Shown: positions 24,934-37,800 of the stretch, one piece after another | How the letters are laid out: each line of letters opens with the position of its first letter | How positions within the stretch are numbered: position 1 is the stretch's first letter | Program-made: the position numbers and the translations under genes | Assembly: GCA_016717205.1 (NCBI GenBank) | Contig: JADKGC010000005.1 | Coordinates: 124,001-188,000, forward strand | Origin: Candidatus Flexifilum breve | Lineage (GTDB): Bacteria > Chloroflexota > Anaerolineae > Aggregatilineales > Phototrophicaceae | Length of the DNA stretch: 64,000 nt | Reading direction: 5' to 3' | Notes under the pieces: model-generated | What the model was told of the DNA's origin: nothing | Database searches by the model: none | Seen by the model: the letters and a program-made list of their open reading frames with translations, nothing else

Positions 24934-27096
24934 GCGCGAGTCGGTATTCGATTCCTCAGTCGAAGCGAGGATAAAGCATATGCGGCAGCGCGATTGCCCT
25001 AAAGGCAAGCTGCGCGCGGCAACCGTCGATCCTGTTGGAGATTGTATGAGCCAGAGTCTGGAGTGGAAAGTAATCGGCACATTTCCAGAAGTCGAAGCAT
25101 AACTCGCCGTGAATTGCGGCAGCGGCTTGAACGGAGCAGCCATCTCCGCCTGGTACTCAGCCGTCTCCGTCCACGATACCGTCCGGGGATAGGGACGCTT
25201 GCCCTGATAATGCCTCGGGTAGTGATCCCCATTCCAGCGGTAGGCGTAACGTTCGAGGAGTGACCGCCAGGTCGCACCCGGGAAGGCCCGAAGAATCTCC
25301 ACCTGATCGACATGCCCGTCAATCATCTGTCGCAGCTTCTCCAGATCATCTTCTTCCCAGAAATAGCCCCGGCTCAGGTGGCCGGACACCCGCTCCGAGG
25401 TGCTACCGTCGCGCCAGTGGATGACCAACCGCTTGTGGTGGCGGGAATATTTGGTGATGGTTAGATGGGTGGCGAATTGCTCGAACAGCGACCGCTTCTC
25501 TTCGCGGGGGACTTCGCTCCAGCGCCGGATGATGGTCTCCAGCACCGGACGGGCATCCACCAGCGACCGCGCCTGCTGGTCATCCGATTGCAACCGGCTC
25601 AGCTCTTCATGCAGGCTGGCGAGTTCACTTTCAGCGGCTTCATAACGGGCTTGCGCTCGTGCCACCATCTCCGGGTTGGTCAGTAACCCCAGACTGGCGA
25701 TGATATTGTCTTTGGTCTGCTCGGCTTGCCGGATAGCCGCCTGCACCCGGCGGATGTCACCCTGATCGACCTGTTCATGACTGGCGAGGGCCGCTTGCCA
25801 GAGGGCTTCATCAATCGTGGTCGCCTGCAGTCGTTCCAGCAGCATCCCATCCACCAGACTGTCCACGATTTCGGCGCGGATGTTCCAGACATTCGCCTTG
25901 TAAGGCAGCTGCGCCAGTTGGTACTGATACTTCCCGGCATAGGTGTTCCAGATGCAGGCCAGCCGCTTATGCGGCTGCTCCGGCAGATCATCGCTGTAAG
26001 CCAGATAGGCGTAGGTCGGCGGCGGCTGAGTCCGCTCTTCTTTGGGATGCCGTATCCAGGGGCGATACGGGACATAATCCGGGTTGGGCTGCCCGTAGAA
26101 GTCGGTTGGCGACAACCGGTTGTAGGCGTACATGAACAAGTCGAGCGGCACAATCGCCTCGTGATTGTTGAACTGGACAATCGCCCCTTTGTGAATCCAA
26201 TGCCCGATGTAAGCCACGTTGGTCAACATGTAAGCGAGGCCGGTCTGGGAAGGAGTCAGTCCGCCGGTGAACGGTGAACGCCGGATCAGATGGTCCGTGA
26301 CCTTGAAGCCTTCTGGCACGGCACCGGCTGGGATCTCCGGGAAGACCGGGCCCCCGTGATCGATCTGCTGCCAGGTCTTCTTGAAGTTGCCCTCGTTGGC
26401 GCGAAACAACTCGTAGTAGGCGAGCAGCACATCGGCGTAGAGGTCGAAGCGTTTGTACTTGCGGAAGTCGGGGTTGAGCGACCCATTGGGCAGATGACTG
26501 CGGGTATCGACCATGAAGCCAGGCAGCACCTTGCGTCCCGTCCACAATCCGCTGGCATCCCGCCGCTGGCGGGCTTTCACCAGTCGTCCGCGAATCTGGT
26601 ATTCGAGATAATCTGCCGCCCGCTGCGACTCCTCGCGGAACATCTTGATGTGCGACGACCCCATGATGGGATGGGCGAAGTCGTAGATCATCATCGGGGT
26701 CATGACTTTGACGTTGTTACGTTTGCAGGCGTCAATGAAGATGTTGGTCTCGATCATGGTCACATCGCGGAAGAAGCGATCCACGTCCTGCGCCGCCACC
26801 AGCCCAATCTGACCACGCTCGATCAGGTCGTAGAGCATGGACATGCCCCGCCGTTCCTTGATCTTCTTCTGCCCGCTGACCCCAGCATCCATGTCGATCA
26901 TGTGGACGCTCTCGCGCACCCAGCCCTGCCGCAGCAGGTGTTCGATCATGTCCACCGTTTGCAGCGTGGTTGAGATGTTGCCGATCTGACCCTCGGACGA
27001 CTGGCGATAGTAGACGGCCGCCGGGCGACCGACCGGCAGGGGTTCCAGCTTGTAGGGATCGACCGGCGCTTCCGGTCGTTTCAGCGGGCGTGGCAT
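24886..27096 (-). CDS. Large serine recombinase
   Basis: This protein of about 736 residues has an N-terminal serine resolvase/invertase catalytic domain: 'RPAAVYYRQSSEGQIGNIST' supplies the nucleophilic Ser, and 'DAGVSGQKKIKERRGM' and 'VAAQDVDRFFRD' supply the remaining active-site motifs. A recombinase domain follows ('GYRG'-less variant with 'GLAYMLTNVAYIGHWIHKGA'), then a coiled-coil (about 440-520). The zinc ribbon seems to lack its CxxC pairs. I place the start at the ATG 27096; a TTG reading begins at 27129. The last 40 residues overlap the convergent ydhR gene and look unlike the family, so the true C terminus may have been altered. It may move one of the mobile segments of this window. 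Confidence 0.85.
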   Translation of the reverse strand: MPRPLKRPEAPVDPYKLEPLPVGRPAAVYYRQSSEGQIGNISTTLQTVDMIEHLLRQGWVRESVHMIDMDAGVSGQKKIKERRGMSMLYDLIERGQIGLVAAQDVDRFFRDVTMIETNIFIDACKRNNVKVMTPMMIYDFAHPIMGSSHIKMFREESQRAADYLEYQIRGRLVKARQRRDASGLWTGRKVLPGFMVDTRSHLPNGSLNPDFRKYKRFDLYADVLLAYYELFRANEGNFKKTWQQIDHGGPVFPEIPAGAVPEGFKVTDHLIRRSPFTGGLTPSQTGLAYMLTNVAYIGHWIHKGAIVQFNNHEAIVPLDLFMYAYNRLSPTDFYGQPNPDYVPYRPWIRHPKEERTQPPPTYAYLAYSDDLPEQPHKRLACIWNTYAGKYQYQLAQLPYKANVWNIRAEIVDSLVDGMLLERLQATTIDEALWQAALASHEQVDQGDIRRVQAAIRQAEQTKDNIIASLGLLTNPEMVARAQARYEAAESELASLHEELSRLQSDDQQARSLVDARPVLETIIRRWSEVPREEKRSLFEQFATHLTITKYSRHHKRLVIHWRDGSTSERVSGHLSRGYFWEEDDLEKLRQMIDGHVDQVEILRAFPGATWRSLLERYAYRWNGDHYPRHYQGKRPYPRTVSWTETAEYQAEMAAPFKPLPQFTASYASTSGNVPITFHSRLWLIQSPTGSTVAARSLPLGQSRCRICFILASTEESNTDSRLYLCCPPNRTVCDLC

Positions 27097-27194
27097 GGGA
27101 TTGTCGAAATCTCCTGATGAACGTGCCAAACAAAAACGCCCTGCACGCCGCGAGTGGGTACGGCAAGAGCAGAGCGCATGGGTTACAATGCGAT

Positions 27195-27602
27195 CTAGCC
27201 CTGCGACGTGCCTCTATCACTCGCGGGGTCAGCCGGATCGGGGTGTTCCATCACCTCGGTCTGGCGTGAATGAACTTCCCCAGCAGTGTACTCCTGATCC
27301 TCCAGCCGCGCAACAATTCGGAGCAGCGAGCGATACACCCCCAGCAGGTTGATGGGTTCGGTGTAGCTGCTTGGCTGTACGTCGAGGGTTTGAATAGATG
27401 GCTGCTTGAGGGTCAACGCTTGGCCTCCGGTGGTTGGACACGTCTGACCCTCACAGGATAGCAAAGTCAAAGAGCCGAAAGCGCAGAAGATTTCAGGTTT
27501 TGGGATGCAAGATTTCAAGTGGGTGAAGCAGGATTTCAGACGGTTAGAATCGAGCCAGGTGATGTTAGAAGTCAGTTGCACCCCTTGCACATGAGCATAC
27601 AA
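27195..27602 (-). CDS. Doubtful small ORF upstream of the recombinase
   Basis: A frame of up to 135 codons precedes the recombinase gene. The C-terminal half ('INLLGVYRSLLRIVARLEDQ' and an acidic tail) has protein-like helix character and could be a small accessory protein started at an internal TTG or GTG; the N-terminal half looks like random translation. No ribosome site decides the start. I list it only because it fills an otherwise empty 500 bases next to a recombinase, where small directionality factors or attachment sites often lie. Confidence 0.2.
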   Translation of the reverse strand: MYAHVQGVQLTSNITWLDSNRLKSCFTHLKSCIPKPEIFCAFGSLTLLSCEGQTCPTTGGQALTLKQPSIQTLDVQPSSYTEPINLLGVYRSLLRIVARLEDQEYTAGEVHSRQTEVMEHPDPADPASDRGTSQG

Positions 27603-27615
27603 TTATCCATAGTCG

Positions 27616-28368
27616 CTACTTGTGTTGGGGGAGTCCATGACAACTAAACTCAATATCTTCATCAGCTCGAAGATGGTCGAACTCAAAGCTGAACGTGATG
27701 CCCTCTACGCTCTGCTTCCGACCCTCAACTATGGGGTGCGCCCTCAGCAGGTTGCGATAATCGTCGCTGGTATACTGACTACCCCGGTCAGAATGATGGA
27801 TAAGCGGACCGCTGGGTTGCCGTTGAGTAAGTGCCATGTGCAAAGCGGCTTCGGTCAGTTCGGAAGGCAGATGGGATGCCATGCTCAGTCCAACGATTTG
27901 GCGCGTGTACAAGTCCATGACACCCGCAACATACAGATAGCCTTCATCAGTGGGAATATAGGTGATGTCGGTCAACCAGACCGCATCGGGTTGGGCGGTG
28001 TCAAAGTGTTGCTGAAGCACATTCGGTTCAAAACGGTGATCGGGATTGGACTGCGTGGTACGCGGCTGCCGTCTGCGAGACCCTTTGCCGCGTAAGCCCA
28101 GCTGCTGCATGATCCTGGCAACGCGATTGTGACCGACAACCTCGCCTTTCGCTTGCAGTTGAGCATGAATGCGTGGCGCACCATAAATCCCACGAAACCG
28201 CTGCCAGATCGCTTGCATGCGCTCGCCTAAACTCCGGTTGGCTTGCTCCCGTTGGCTCACGGGGCGATTGAGCCAGGCGTAGTAGCCACTCTCGGATACC
28301 TCCAACACCTCACACAGGCGGCTGACCGGAAACTCATTCTCACAGGCGGCAACTGCAGGGTATTTCAT
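27616..28368 (-). pseudogene. IS3 transposase OrfB, 3'-truncated
   Basis: This 250-codon frame has an HTH_21-type region ('VSRLCEVLEVSESGYYAWLN', 'RFRGIYGAPRIHAQL') and the integrase core with the first two catalytic Asp residues ('VWLTDITYIPTDEGYLYV', 'LIHHSDRGSQYTSDDYR'). After 'LRAHPIVEG' the reading passes into antisense of the DUF4062-like remnant, so the final Glu of the DDE triad and the C terminus are missing. It is expected to be inactive. It overlaps the OrfA frame by 29 bases, as is usual for IS3 -1 frameshifting. Confidence 0.8.
27637..27736 (+). pseudogene. 5' remnant of a DUF4062-like (STAND-associated) gene
   Basis: A good ribosome site (GGGGGAG) and an ATG at 27637 open a frame reading 'MTTKLNIFISSKMVELKAER' and then 'DALYALLPTLNYG'. 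This is the characteristic beginning of DUF4062-type N-terminal domains that precede STAND NTPases. After about 33 codons the homology ends where antisense IS3 transposase sequence begins (about 27736). The rest of the gene is absent, so this is a truncated remnant. A nearby intact nSTAND gene suggests the region has repeatedly held STAND-type defence genes. Confidence 0.6.
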
Positions 28369-28640
28369 GAATGGAGATCCTTGGAGAATATCTGCACTGT
28401 GTTTTTAGAATATCCCGCTCCTGACGGGTGATGTCTAGCTCACGCTTGGCCTGGCGCAACTCCGCTTTCAACTCTTCGACCTCACTCCGTTCCAGCCCAT
28501 CCGTCACCGCATTCACTTGATAGCGCTTTTTCCACTGGCGCAACAGGTTATGGCTCAAGCCCAATTCATCCTCGATTGCCCCCACGGACTTCCCGCTACT
28601 TTCCTGGAGGCGAATCGCAACCCTAAGGGGAAATCGATTT
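27736..28640 (-). mobile_element. IS3 family insertion sequence remnant
   Basis: Parts of both IS3 open frames are present, but the element is truncated at both ends. On the left, OrfB homology stops before the last catalytic Glu. On the right, OrfA lacks its N-terminal 20-30 residues and homology fades near 28640. No terminal inverted repeats are visible. The left cut coincides with the broken DUF4062-like gene. Confidence 0.7.
28340..28585 (-). pseudogene. IS3 OrfA, 5'-truncated
   Basis: The frame encodes the helix-turn-helix and leucine-zipper part of an IS3 OrfA: 'GAIEDELGLSHNLLRQWKKR' and 'EELKAELRQAKRELDITRQE' followed by 'RDILK'. Reading further upstream in frame gives 'LRVAIRLQESSGKSV', still OrfA-like, up to about 28640, where similarity stops without a start codon. 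The gene therefore lacks its proper beginning. Confidence 0.7.
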
Positions 28641-28889
28641 GAAATTGTCGTGATTAAATCTGGGTATTGAACTCATTCACCCTCTTGAAAAGCGATAACT
28701 TTAATTCGTTTCTCGATAAACTTTGGGAGCCACCTCCAAAGAATTAAGAAGATTCACGCTTAGTGTTTGGGAAATATGCCGTAAAATGAACATAAGGTAA
28801 GCAATCTGCTGTGCCAACATTCGAGCATGGTTTGATTGTCTACTCATTGCACAGAAGCACGAATCTAGCACTACGTACTGGAGACAATT

Positions 28890-31800
28890 ATGATACGGCA
28901 GGGTTCAATCACCACCCTTTTGCTCGTCCTATCGATATTCTTGCTCTCTGGAACTGTATTGGCTGAGGTCCGCTTTGTAGTCGTACAAGAGCCGATCTCT
29001 ACACCTGGTGTGATCCCTGTCCCGGTGCCAACTGAAGAACCGGCTGCTCCCACAGAAGAGATACCCGCTCCTACAGAAGAGGCGCCGACTGAAGAAGTCA
29101 CGGAAACACCGGCACCCACTGAGGAAGCTACACTTACCTCCTCACCGGAACCAACAACCGAAACCCCATCACCGTCTGAAACACCGGTCATAATCCGGGT
29201 TGCTATGAACGCCAGCCCATCTAGTGGCAATGGCCCACTAACTGTGATCTTCAGCGATGCCAGCACGGGTTCCGGCATCAACGATTGGTCGTGGGATTTT
29301 GGTGACGGCACCAGCGCCAGCGGGCAGGGGCCGCATAGCCATACCTATTCGACACCTGGCACCTATACCGCCAGCCTGACCGTCCGGGGTGCGAGTGGCA
29401 GCGCCACCGCCAGCCAGCAGATTGTTGTCTTTTCGCCGGGCAGTACAGTTGAAGCCAATTTCACCTATCAACAAACCAGTGCACTGGAAGTCTGCTTTAG
29501 CAATAGTAGCACTGGTGCAATCACTTCGTCAGTGTGGTCATTCGGTGATGGCAGCAATAGCGCAGAAACCAGCCCCTGCCACACTTATGCCGCACTGGGT
29601 CAATATACCGTCAGCCTGAGTGTGACCGGGGAGGGCGGGCAAACTTCGACCGCTTCCCGTACTGTCACACTCCTGCCGCAAACAGAGCCACCGAATGCAG
29701 CCTTTACCCCAGACCGCACTACCATTGCACCGGGTGGCACTATCCGCTTTAGCGATCAAAGCACCGGCATCATCCGCTCTTGGGCGTGGGACTTTGCTGA
29801 CGGCATCACCAGCAATGAACGGCATCCGTCTCATCAGTACAGCACAATTGGAACTTACATCGTTACCCTGACCGTCAGTGGGCCGGGCGGCTTCGACCAG
29901 GTAACCGCCACCATCACGGTTGCGCCGGAAACTGTGTTGACCTGTTCTTTCAACGCGCCGAGCCGGGTATTTGCAGGCGAGCAAGTCACCCTGCGGAATA
30001 CCTCCCGCGTGTCACCGGGCAGCTTCAGCGGCTTCACCTGGTTTGTGAACGGGGAAACTGCTGCCACTACAACCGACTTCACCACTTCTTTTGGCGAGGC
30101 TGGCAGTTACACTGTCCGTTTGGTAGGGCTGACTCTGGATGGTCAGACTTGTCAGTCTGAACGCACAGTAACGGTTCTGCCTTCCAACGGTGTCATTGCG
30201 GATTTCACCGGAACGCGCAATGTTATTGTTGGTGCTGAGATTTGCTTGCGAGATCGCTCACGCGGGACAATCCTCTCCCGTTCCTGGGATTTTGGTGATG
30301 GCACCAGCAGTGCGGAAACCGACCCTTGCCATAGCTTTGGCAGCAGCGGTCGCTACAGTGTGAAGCTGACGGTCAACGGGGAAGGCGGAGCCACCGACAG
30401 CCGCGCCCGGACGGTGAATGTCTATGACGCACCCACGTTGACGGCTTCCGCCAACCCGGTAAATGGGGTTGCGCCGCTTTCAGTCGATTTCTCTGCAACT
30501 GGCACCAACATCAGTAATTATGAGTGGGTATTCCCGGACGGTTCACGCGCTTTTTCTGCCAATGCCAGTTTCCTCTTTGACCAACCCGGCGAATATACCG
30601 TCACCGTGAGTGGCAGCGGCCCGGTGGGTTCGTTGTCTTCCAGCCTGACCGTTCAGGTGCGGGCAGCCCGTGATGTGCGGGCAGCTTTTGGTGCCTCGGC
30701 CTGGAATGGCATCGCGCCAGTTGAAATCTGTTTCACCGATCACAGCGAAGGGGAGGAGATCACCTCGTGGGCATGGAACTTTGGCGATGGTGCCACCAGC
30801 AGCCAGAGCAATCCTTGCCACACCTTTACCAGTGCCGGGCAATACACCGTCACACTCCAGGTAAGCAATAGTGACGGCATGAGCGCCAGCGCCAGCAATA
30901 CAGTGCGGATTTACGATCCGGGCAGCGGCAGTGCCTCTTTACGCATTACCTCGGTGAACGAACTCACCGTGTGCTTTGGCAGCACCCTCGATGCCGGTAT
31001 GAATATCGTGCGGTGGGAGTTTGGTGATGGTAGCACCAGCACCGAAGCAGAACCCTGTCATCCTTATCTAGCAGATGGCACCTATGCGGTGAAGTTGATC
31101 GTAACAGACATCAGTGGCACCGAGCGGGCGTTGACAGCGAGCATCTCCGTCAAGGAAGACGAGGCCGAAGAAGTAACAGCAACACCGCCACCGACTGAAA
31201 CGCCTGAAATCAATGTCTTTGACCCGGCCCTGAGCAAGCTGGGCTACCTGCCAGCAGGCAGCATCGGCCTAACCGGTGAAGAACTGCACTGGTTGACGAC
31301 CGTCACCAACAACGGCAATGCAGCCGGGGCAAATGTGGTCATCGTAGATAACGTCCGCCCAGAACTGCGGATTGACGCAGTGCAGGTTGCCTCCGGCAGC
31401 AGCTACACCATCAACGGACAGCAGGTTCGGGTAACGATCCCCACGCTGCTACCGGGTGAGCGCCAGGACTTCACTATCGTCACGACGGTGCTGACCAGCC
31501 CGAGATCCGGCACCATCAACAATACGGTCCAGATTAACGAGACTGGCGATAGTGCCACCGCCACGATCGTCATTCCGGGCATGATGATGATTCAGGCCGC
31601 GCCACCCACTCCAAACGGCCCCATCCCACTGATCAACGGTGTGCCGGAACTAACCGACTTTGCCGGTGAAGAGTTCTGTATCACGCCCAACTTCACCAAT
31701 GCGGGTAGTAATGAAGGCTATGGCCCGTATATCACGCTAGTGCGGGATGCCAACCTGTCCCTGAACAGCATCGACTACCTGGGCGTAAACCTGATGGCAT

Positions 31801-34800
31801 CGCCCTTCCTGGTCTCCTCTGGTTTCCTGCCCGCCAATGATCCCATCGAAGGACGCGCCATTCCGGGAATAGCCGGTCAGCAGTGGATTACCGTCCGCCT
31901 GCCGATTGGCTCGCTCGAAAGTACCAGCCCGGCTATCCCCATCCGCCTTTGTATGCAGAGCGCACCGCTGGCGGCTTTCGGCGTGCCGCTGCCCATCACC
32001 ATTTTCCCCGGTTATGAGTTTGGCGATACCCCGACGGGTGCCAACGGCCCTATCTCCAACTTGAATGATGTTGGTGGGATGGATAACGCCGGTTCATTCA
32101 CGCCGATCCTGGTGACGTTTGAAAAGGGCAATAGCCTGCCGGAGAGTGAAGTAATCCCAAGCTGCTATCCCGCGCCACCGGTGGGCGCTCCGGGGCAGCC
32201 TGGCCCGGCCTGCGCTGTGCCGCCGGGCGTCCAATGGCCCTATGAATACTTTTTGGACATCGAACTGGCTGCTGGTCAAACCCTGACTACCAACAGCTAT
32301 ACCGATGTCCTCGACCCGGCCTTTGAGTTCTACCCGTACACCTTCCCGGTGACGACGGTAGCGAACGCCGTTATTTCCAGCGGCACCTGCACACCGACGG
32401 GCATCACCGCTACCTTCAATAGCAACCCGATTACAGCACTGCCTGCGCTGGCACCGCCCGGTGGCGGCACGTTGCAGGTGGATATTGCCAGCATCGTCAA
32501 CCCGTCTGCCGCGACAACCTGTACACTCCGCTTGAGCTATCGCGGGTTCATCAATGACATTCTGAGCGAAACAGCGGCACCCACCACCTACGCGGCGACG
32601 AATAACGCCAGCTTTGGTTACAACCATGTCAGCGGCCCACAGCCGATCCTGACCGATACGGATGTGGTAGATGTCCGTAATCTCGAAATTCAGAAGTCGG
32701 CCTCGCCCACAACAGTTGTGCCGGGCGATGTGGTGACGTACACCCTCTCCTTCCAGTTGAGTGAGTACATCGGCATTCAGGCGCTGAGTGTGACCGACAT
32801 CATCCCGGATGGCATTGACTACAACGTGGATTCTGCCACCGTGACCGTGCCGGGGTTGGGCAGCGCACCCATCACAGGTGCCAATCAGAGCATCAGCTAT
32901 GGGGCAGATACTGGCACCCTGGTCTTCAATGTGACCGGCGCACGCCCTGGCCCGTACTCTGCGGCAGGTACGGTGAGCATCACCTACACCGGCACCGTCC
33001 GGCAGACCTACCGGGCAGGCGGTTCGTTGACCGGGTTTGTCAGCGCTAATGACAACCTGAACAATACCATCACCGCCAACTTCACCACCACTGGTGGGCA
33101 GACCTTCAATGATGAAAGTAGCGCCTCGGTCACCGTCGTTCCGAATAGTTTGACAAAGGAATTGGTCAGCACACCAGTGGATTCTGCTGCCGGGTTTGTT
33201 CCCGGTGAGCCTGTGACCTTCCGGCTGACGCTGCGGGTGCCTTCCGGCGATACGCGCAATCTGGTCATTGAAGATAACTTCCCGCTGCCGGTCTTCCAGG
33301 TGCAGGATGGTGACTTCGGCATCGAAGCCCGGACAATCACCCTGCCAGACCCCATCGGGCGCTCGGCTCCCTTTGACGTGCCGAATACCGATGGCTATTG
33401 CAGCAGCTATGACGATCCCAATCCGACCTTCCCGGCGTATACACGCGCCTGCGGTCTGCGTTTCGTCTACGGTACGGACGGCACCAACCTGCCCGCTGGC
33501 TCATCCGTCACCGTAACGCGGGTGGGCAATACCGTGCGGCTGAATGTGGATGCGCCGGTTGAAACCAACCTGACCGAAGAACGCCGCATTGTGGTTGAAC
33601 TCACGGCGGGCATCATTGACCAACCTTTCAATGACGGCCTGTTCCTGTCGAATCGGTCGCTGGCCCGTTATACCAATACACTTGGTTCGGTTGTCACCCT
33701 GAACGCCGATGACTATGTGGATGTCGCCGCACCGGATGTCCGGATCTGCAAAGGCATTTCTGCTACCACCAATGCCTCCAGCGTGGCGGCTGCCGGTGCA
33801 GCCTGCCAGGTGACTGGTGCGCCCAACAATAACCTGACCAATGTGGATGCCGCTGATGTCCTGACCTACACAATTACGGCACAGAATGTGGGCAGCGCCC
33901 GCGCTTACGGTGTGGTCATCTCGGACAACGTGACCACTATCCCTCAATTGACGGGTTGTACACTGGTCAGTGTACGGGATGGCGCTGGAGCCGCACTGGC
34001 TTTTACCGGAACTTTCCCAACGCTCACCCTGACTAATCCGTTGCCGGGGGATGGCAGCGCGGGCGTTTCCACTGCACAGGCCACCGCTGTTGTGACCTAT
34101 CAATGCACAGTTGCGAGCAATGTTGTCCCGCTGACAGCACCTATCGTCAACCAGGCGAGTGTGGTCTTCGCCGCCTTTAGCGATATCCTGCCGGGTGGCC
34201 CGCACCTCAACCCGCCAACTGTGCCCTTCGCGCCGCGCACCGATGTTGCCAACTTTGTATCGGCTGCGCCGAACATCACCAAGGCTCGCACACCGGCAAC
34301 TGCCACCATTGGCGACCTCATCACCTATACACTTGCGGTGGACATCCCCGGCGGGACGATGAATAACGTCTCGATTGTGGATACACTGGATTCCGGGCTG
34401 GCCTTTGTGGACTGCACCAGTGTGAGTGTCACCAGCGGCACGCTGACCAGCAGCCTAGGCGCAATCAACACTGCCAACTTCTGCAACGATCCCACCAACC
34501 CGGTGATTGGCGCAGGCGGCGGTGCCGCCACCTGGAACTTCGGCAACCTGACCGATACGGGTAGCAATAACACCGACCTCGATACCATCACCATCACCTA
34601 TACGGCGGTGGTGCTGAACACGGCTGCTAACGTCCGGGGGCAAGACCGCAACAACAGTGCAGAACTACGTTGGGCTAACCCGGCGGGCGGGCAGTTCACC
34701 GATAACGCCAGCGCACCGGATACACGCCTGGTCGAGCCAACGCTACTAGTCGACAAGACGGTGGCTCCGGCGACTAATCTGGATGCCAATGATTTAGTAA

Positions 34801-37800
34801 CCTTCACCATCGACATCCGTCATGCTGCCGGTAGCGATGCGACTGCTCACAACATTGCCCTCAGTGATGTCATCCCATCAACCCTGACCTACGTCCCTTC
34901 ATCGTTGGTTTTCGTCGCAGGGACAGGGCGGGTTGCACCAGTCACCTTGAGTGAAGCGGCTGGCACCATCACCGCCACCTGGACGAGCCTGACCACCACT
35001 CAAACCAGCCGCCTGCAATTCCAGGCGCGGTTGGTCAATACGGTTCAGCCCGACCAGCCCATCACCAATACAGCAGGCATCACCTGGACGAGCCTGCCCG
35101 GTAGCCCAACCAACACGACTTACAATCCGCTGGGTGTGGAACGCACGGGCGACCCGACGGGCCCCGGTGGTGCTGCCAACACCTATACCGCGACTGATCC
35201 AGCTACGCTGACGGTCGCCAGTCCAACTGCGACCAAGACCGTTGTATCGACTTCTTTGGCAGATACCGGCAATGGCAGTGATACCGACCCGGATTTGACT
35301 ATTGGCGAACAGGTGACGTATCAGATCACCATCACTTTCCGCGAAGGTGTGACCAATAACGCCGTCATTCGGGATGACTTGCCGACGGGAGCGGCGGTGC
35401 TAGGCTACATCAGCAGTCGGATCATCAGCATCGGCAGCAACCTGAGCTTCAGCAGCGCGACTCCAACAGTCGGTCTGGCAGGAACAGCTACCGACACCAA
35501 CGCCGATACGATCCTCAACCGAATAGATTGGAACTTGAGCAACGTCACCAACACGCCTGATAACGTTGCGAACGCCGCCGACCAGATTGTGGTCGAAATA
35601 GTAGCCCGTGTGATCAATGTGGCTGACAATAGCGGCCTTAGCCCGACGCAAGACCTGAACGTGGTCAATACCGGGCGAATCCGGTATACCAACTTCGCCG
35701 GGGCGACGGTTGCCCAGAATGGCACCACAACGGTTGATATTGTCGAACCACGCCTGATTATCAACAAGAGCGCCAGCGTCCCCCAGGCCGATGCAGGCGA
35801 TACCGTCACCTATACCGTGACGGTTCAGAACACTGGTACTGCCCTTGCCTACAATGTCGTCATCACCGATCCCATGCTGCCGGAGCTTGAACTGCTCACC
35901 GGCACGGTGACAACCAGCGCCGGGGCGGTGACCCTGGGCAATACTGCCGGGGACACGACTATCCGGATTGATGCCGTCTCACTGGCGATCAATGGGACCA
36001 TCACCATCACCTATCAGGCGCGGCTGCGGCCCAGCGTCTTCCCCGGTCAGAATTTGGTCAACACGGCGTCACAAACGTCCAACAGCCTGCCGGATGGCAC
36101 CGGGCGTACTGGCAATAGCAGCGACCCGGCAACAGTGTTGGTGCTCCTGCCGCAATTCAACAAGGATATTGTCAGCACGTCGGAAGGCGCGACCTTCCCC
36201 GGCGTTGGCACAACCGATCAGTACACGGCGGCACCTGATCTGGCGATTGGCGAAACTATCACCTACCAAATGACCATCGTCGTGCCGGAAGGCACCAGCA
36301 ACACCCTGCGTCTGGTCGATACCCTGCCCAGCATCGGCGCGGGCGACCCCGGCACCCTGGATCACATCAGTTCCCGCGTGGTCAGCATCGGTGCCAACAT
36401 CAGCAACTCGGCACTGGCAGTCGGCGCATCGGGTAGCGTCGTGGGGCAAGTTATCACCTTCAACTTCGTCGGTGGGACTCCGATCTCCAACGTGGCTGAT
36501 GGCCTGAGTAACGCCGCTGATCAGATGGTGGTTGAAGTGGTGGCACGGGTCAGCACCATCGCTGCCAATGCCAACGGCGACCTGCTGACCAACCGCGCCC
36601 GCCTGACCTACGATGGCAACAACACGCTGGACGCCAGCGCAGCAGCGGATGTGGTCGAGCCGAACCTCAATATCGACAAGAGCGCCAACCCGACCACTGG
36701 CCTGAACGCGGGTGATGTCATCACCTACACGCTGGTCATCAACCACACCGCCACTTCGACCGCTGATGCCTTCGATCTGCGGATCACCGATGTGATCCCG
36801 GCGGGTATCACCTACGGTTCAGTGACGACTGCGGCCTCCACCTGCGATGAACGCGCCGGTTGGTCGGCGGATGTCAGCAGTTTGCCCGGCACGGCCGTCT
36901 ACCGCTTTGACGATCTCCCACTGGGCGTGTCCTGCACCATTGTCTACACGGCGACCCTCGCCAACACCGTCACCAACGGCATCACACTGACCAACACCGC
37001 CAGCCTGCGTTATTCCTCGCTGGATGACGGCACGCCGGATATCAACGACCCGAATGAGCGCGTCTACAACGATAGCGACCCGGTCTCGGTGACAACTAAC
37101 CTGGCTCCGCTGTCCTTCACCAAGACAGTGGTGGATAGCTCAGAGACCTACACCGGCGCGGGTCAACACGGGGCAACCCTGACCGACCTGACCATCGGTG
37201 AGACTGTGACCTATGAACTGCGCGCCCGCCTGCAGGAAGGGACGGTGCCGCTCACTATCACCGATACGCTGCCCGCTGGCCTGACCTTCGTCAGCGCCAC
37301 CTTGAACCTGCCCGCCCCGACCAACATCACCATCCCGGGTGGCTTCCCGGCACCGACCCTCGCCGGTCAGGTGATGACGCTGACGCTGGGTAACGTCGTC
37401 AACGCCGCCGATAACCTCGCCAACGCGGCGGACGATCTGGTGATTTTGGTCGTTGCCCGCGTCAGCGATGTCGCTGCCAACAGCGGCACCACCGGCGCGG
37501 ACAAGATCAACACTGCCACCCTCAACTGGGGCGGCGGCACCCTCACCGATACCGAGACGGTCGAAATCGTTGAGCCGAACCTCAATATCGACAAGAGCGC
37601 CAACCCGACCACTGGCCTGAACGCGGGTGATGTCATCACCTACACGCTGGTCGTCAACCACACCGCCACTTCAACCGCTGATGCCTTCGACCTGCGGATC
37701 ACCGATGTGATCCCGGCGGGAATCACCTACGGTTCAGTGACGGCTGCGGCCTCCACCTGCGATGAACGCGCCGGTTGGTCGGCGGATGTCAGCAGTTTGC

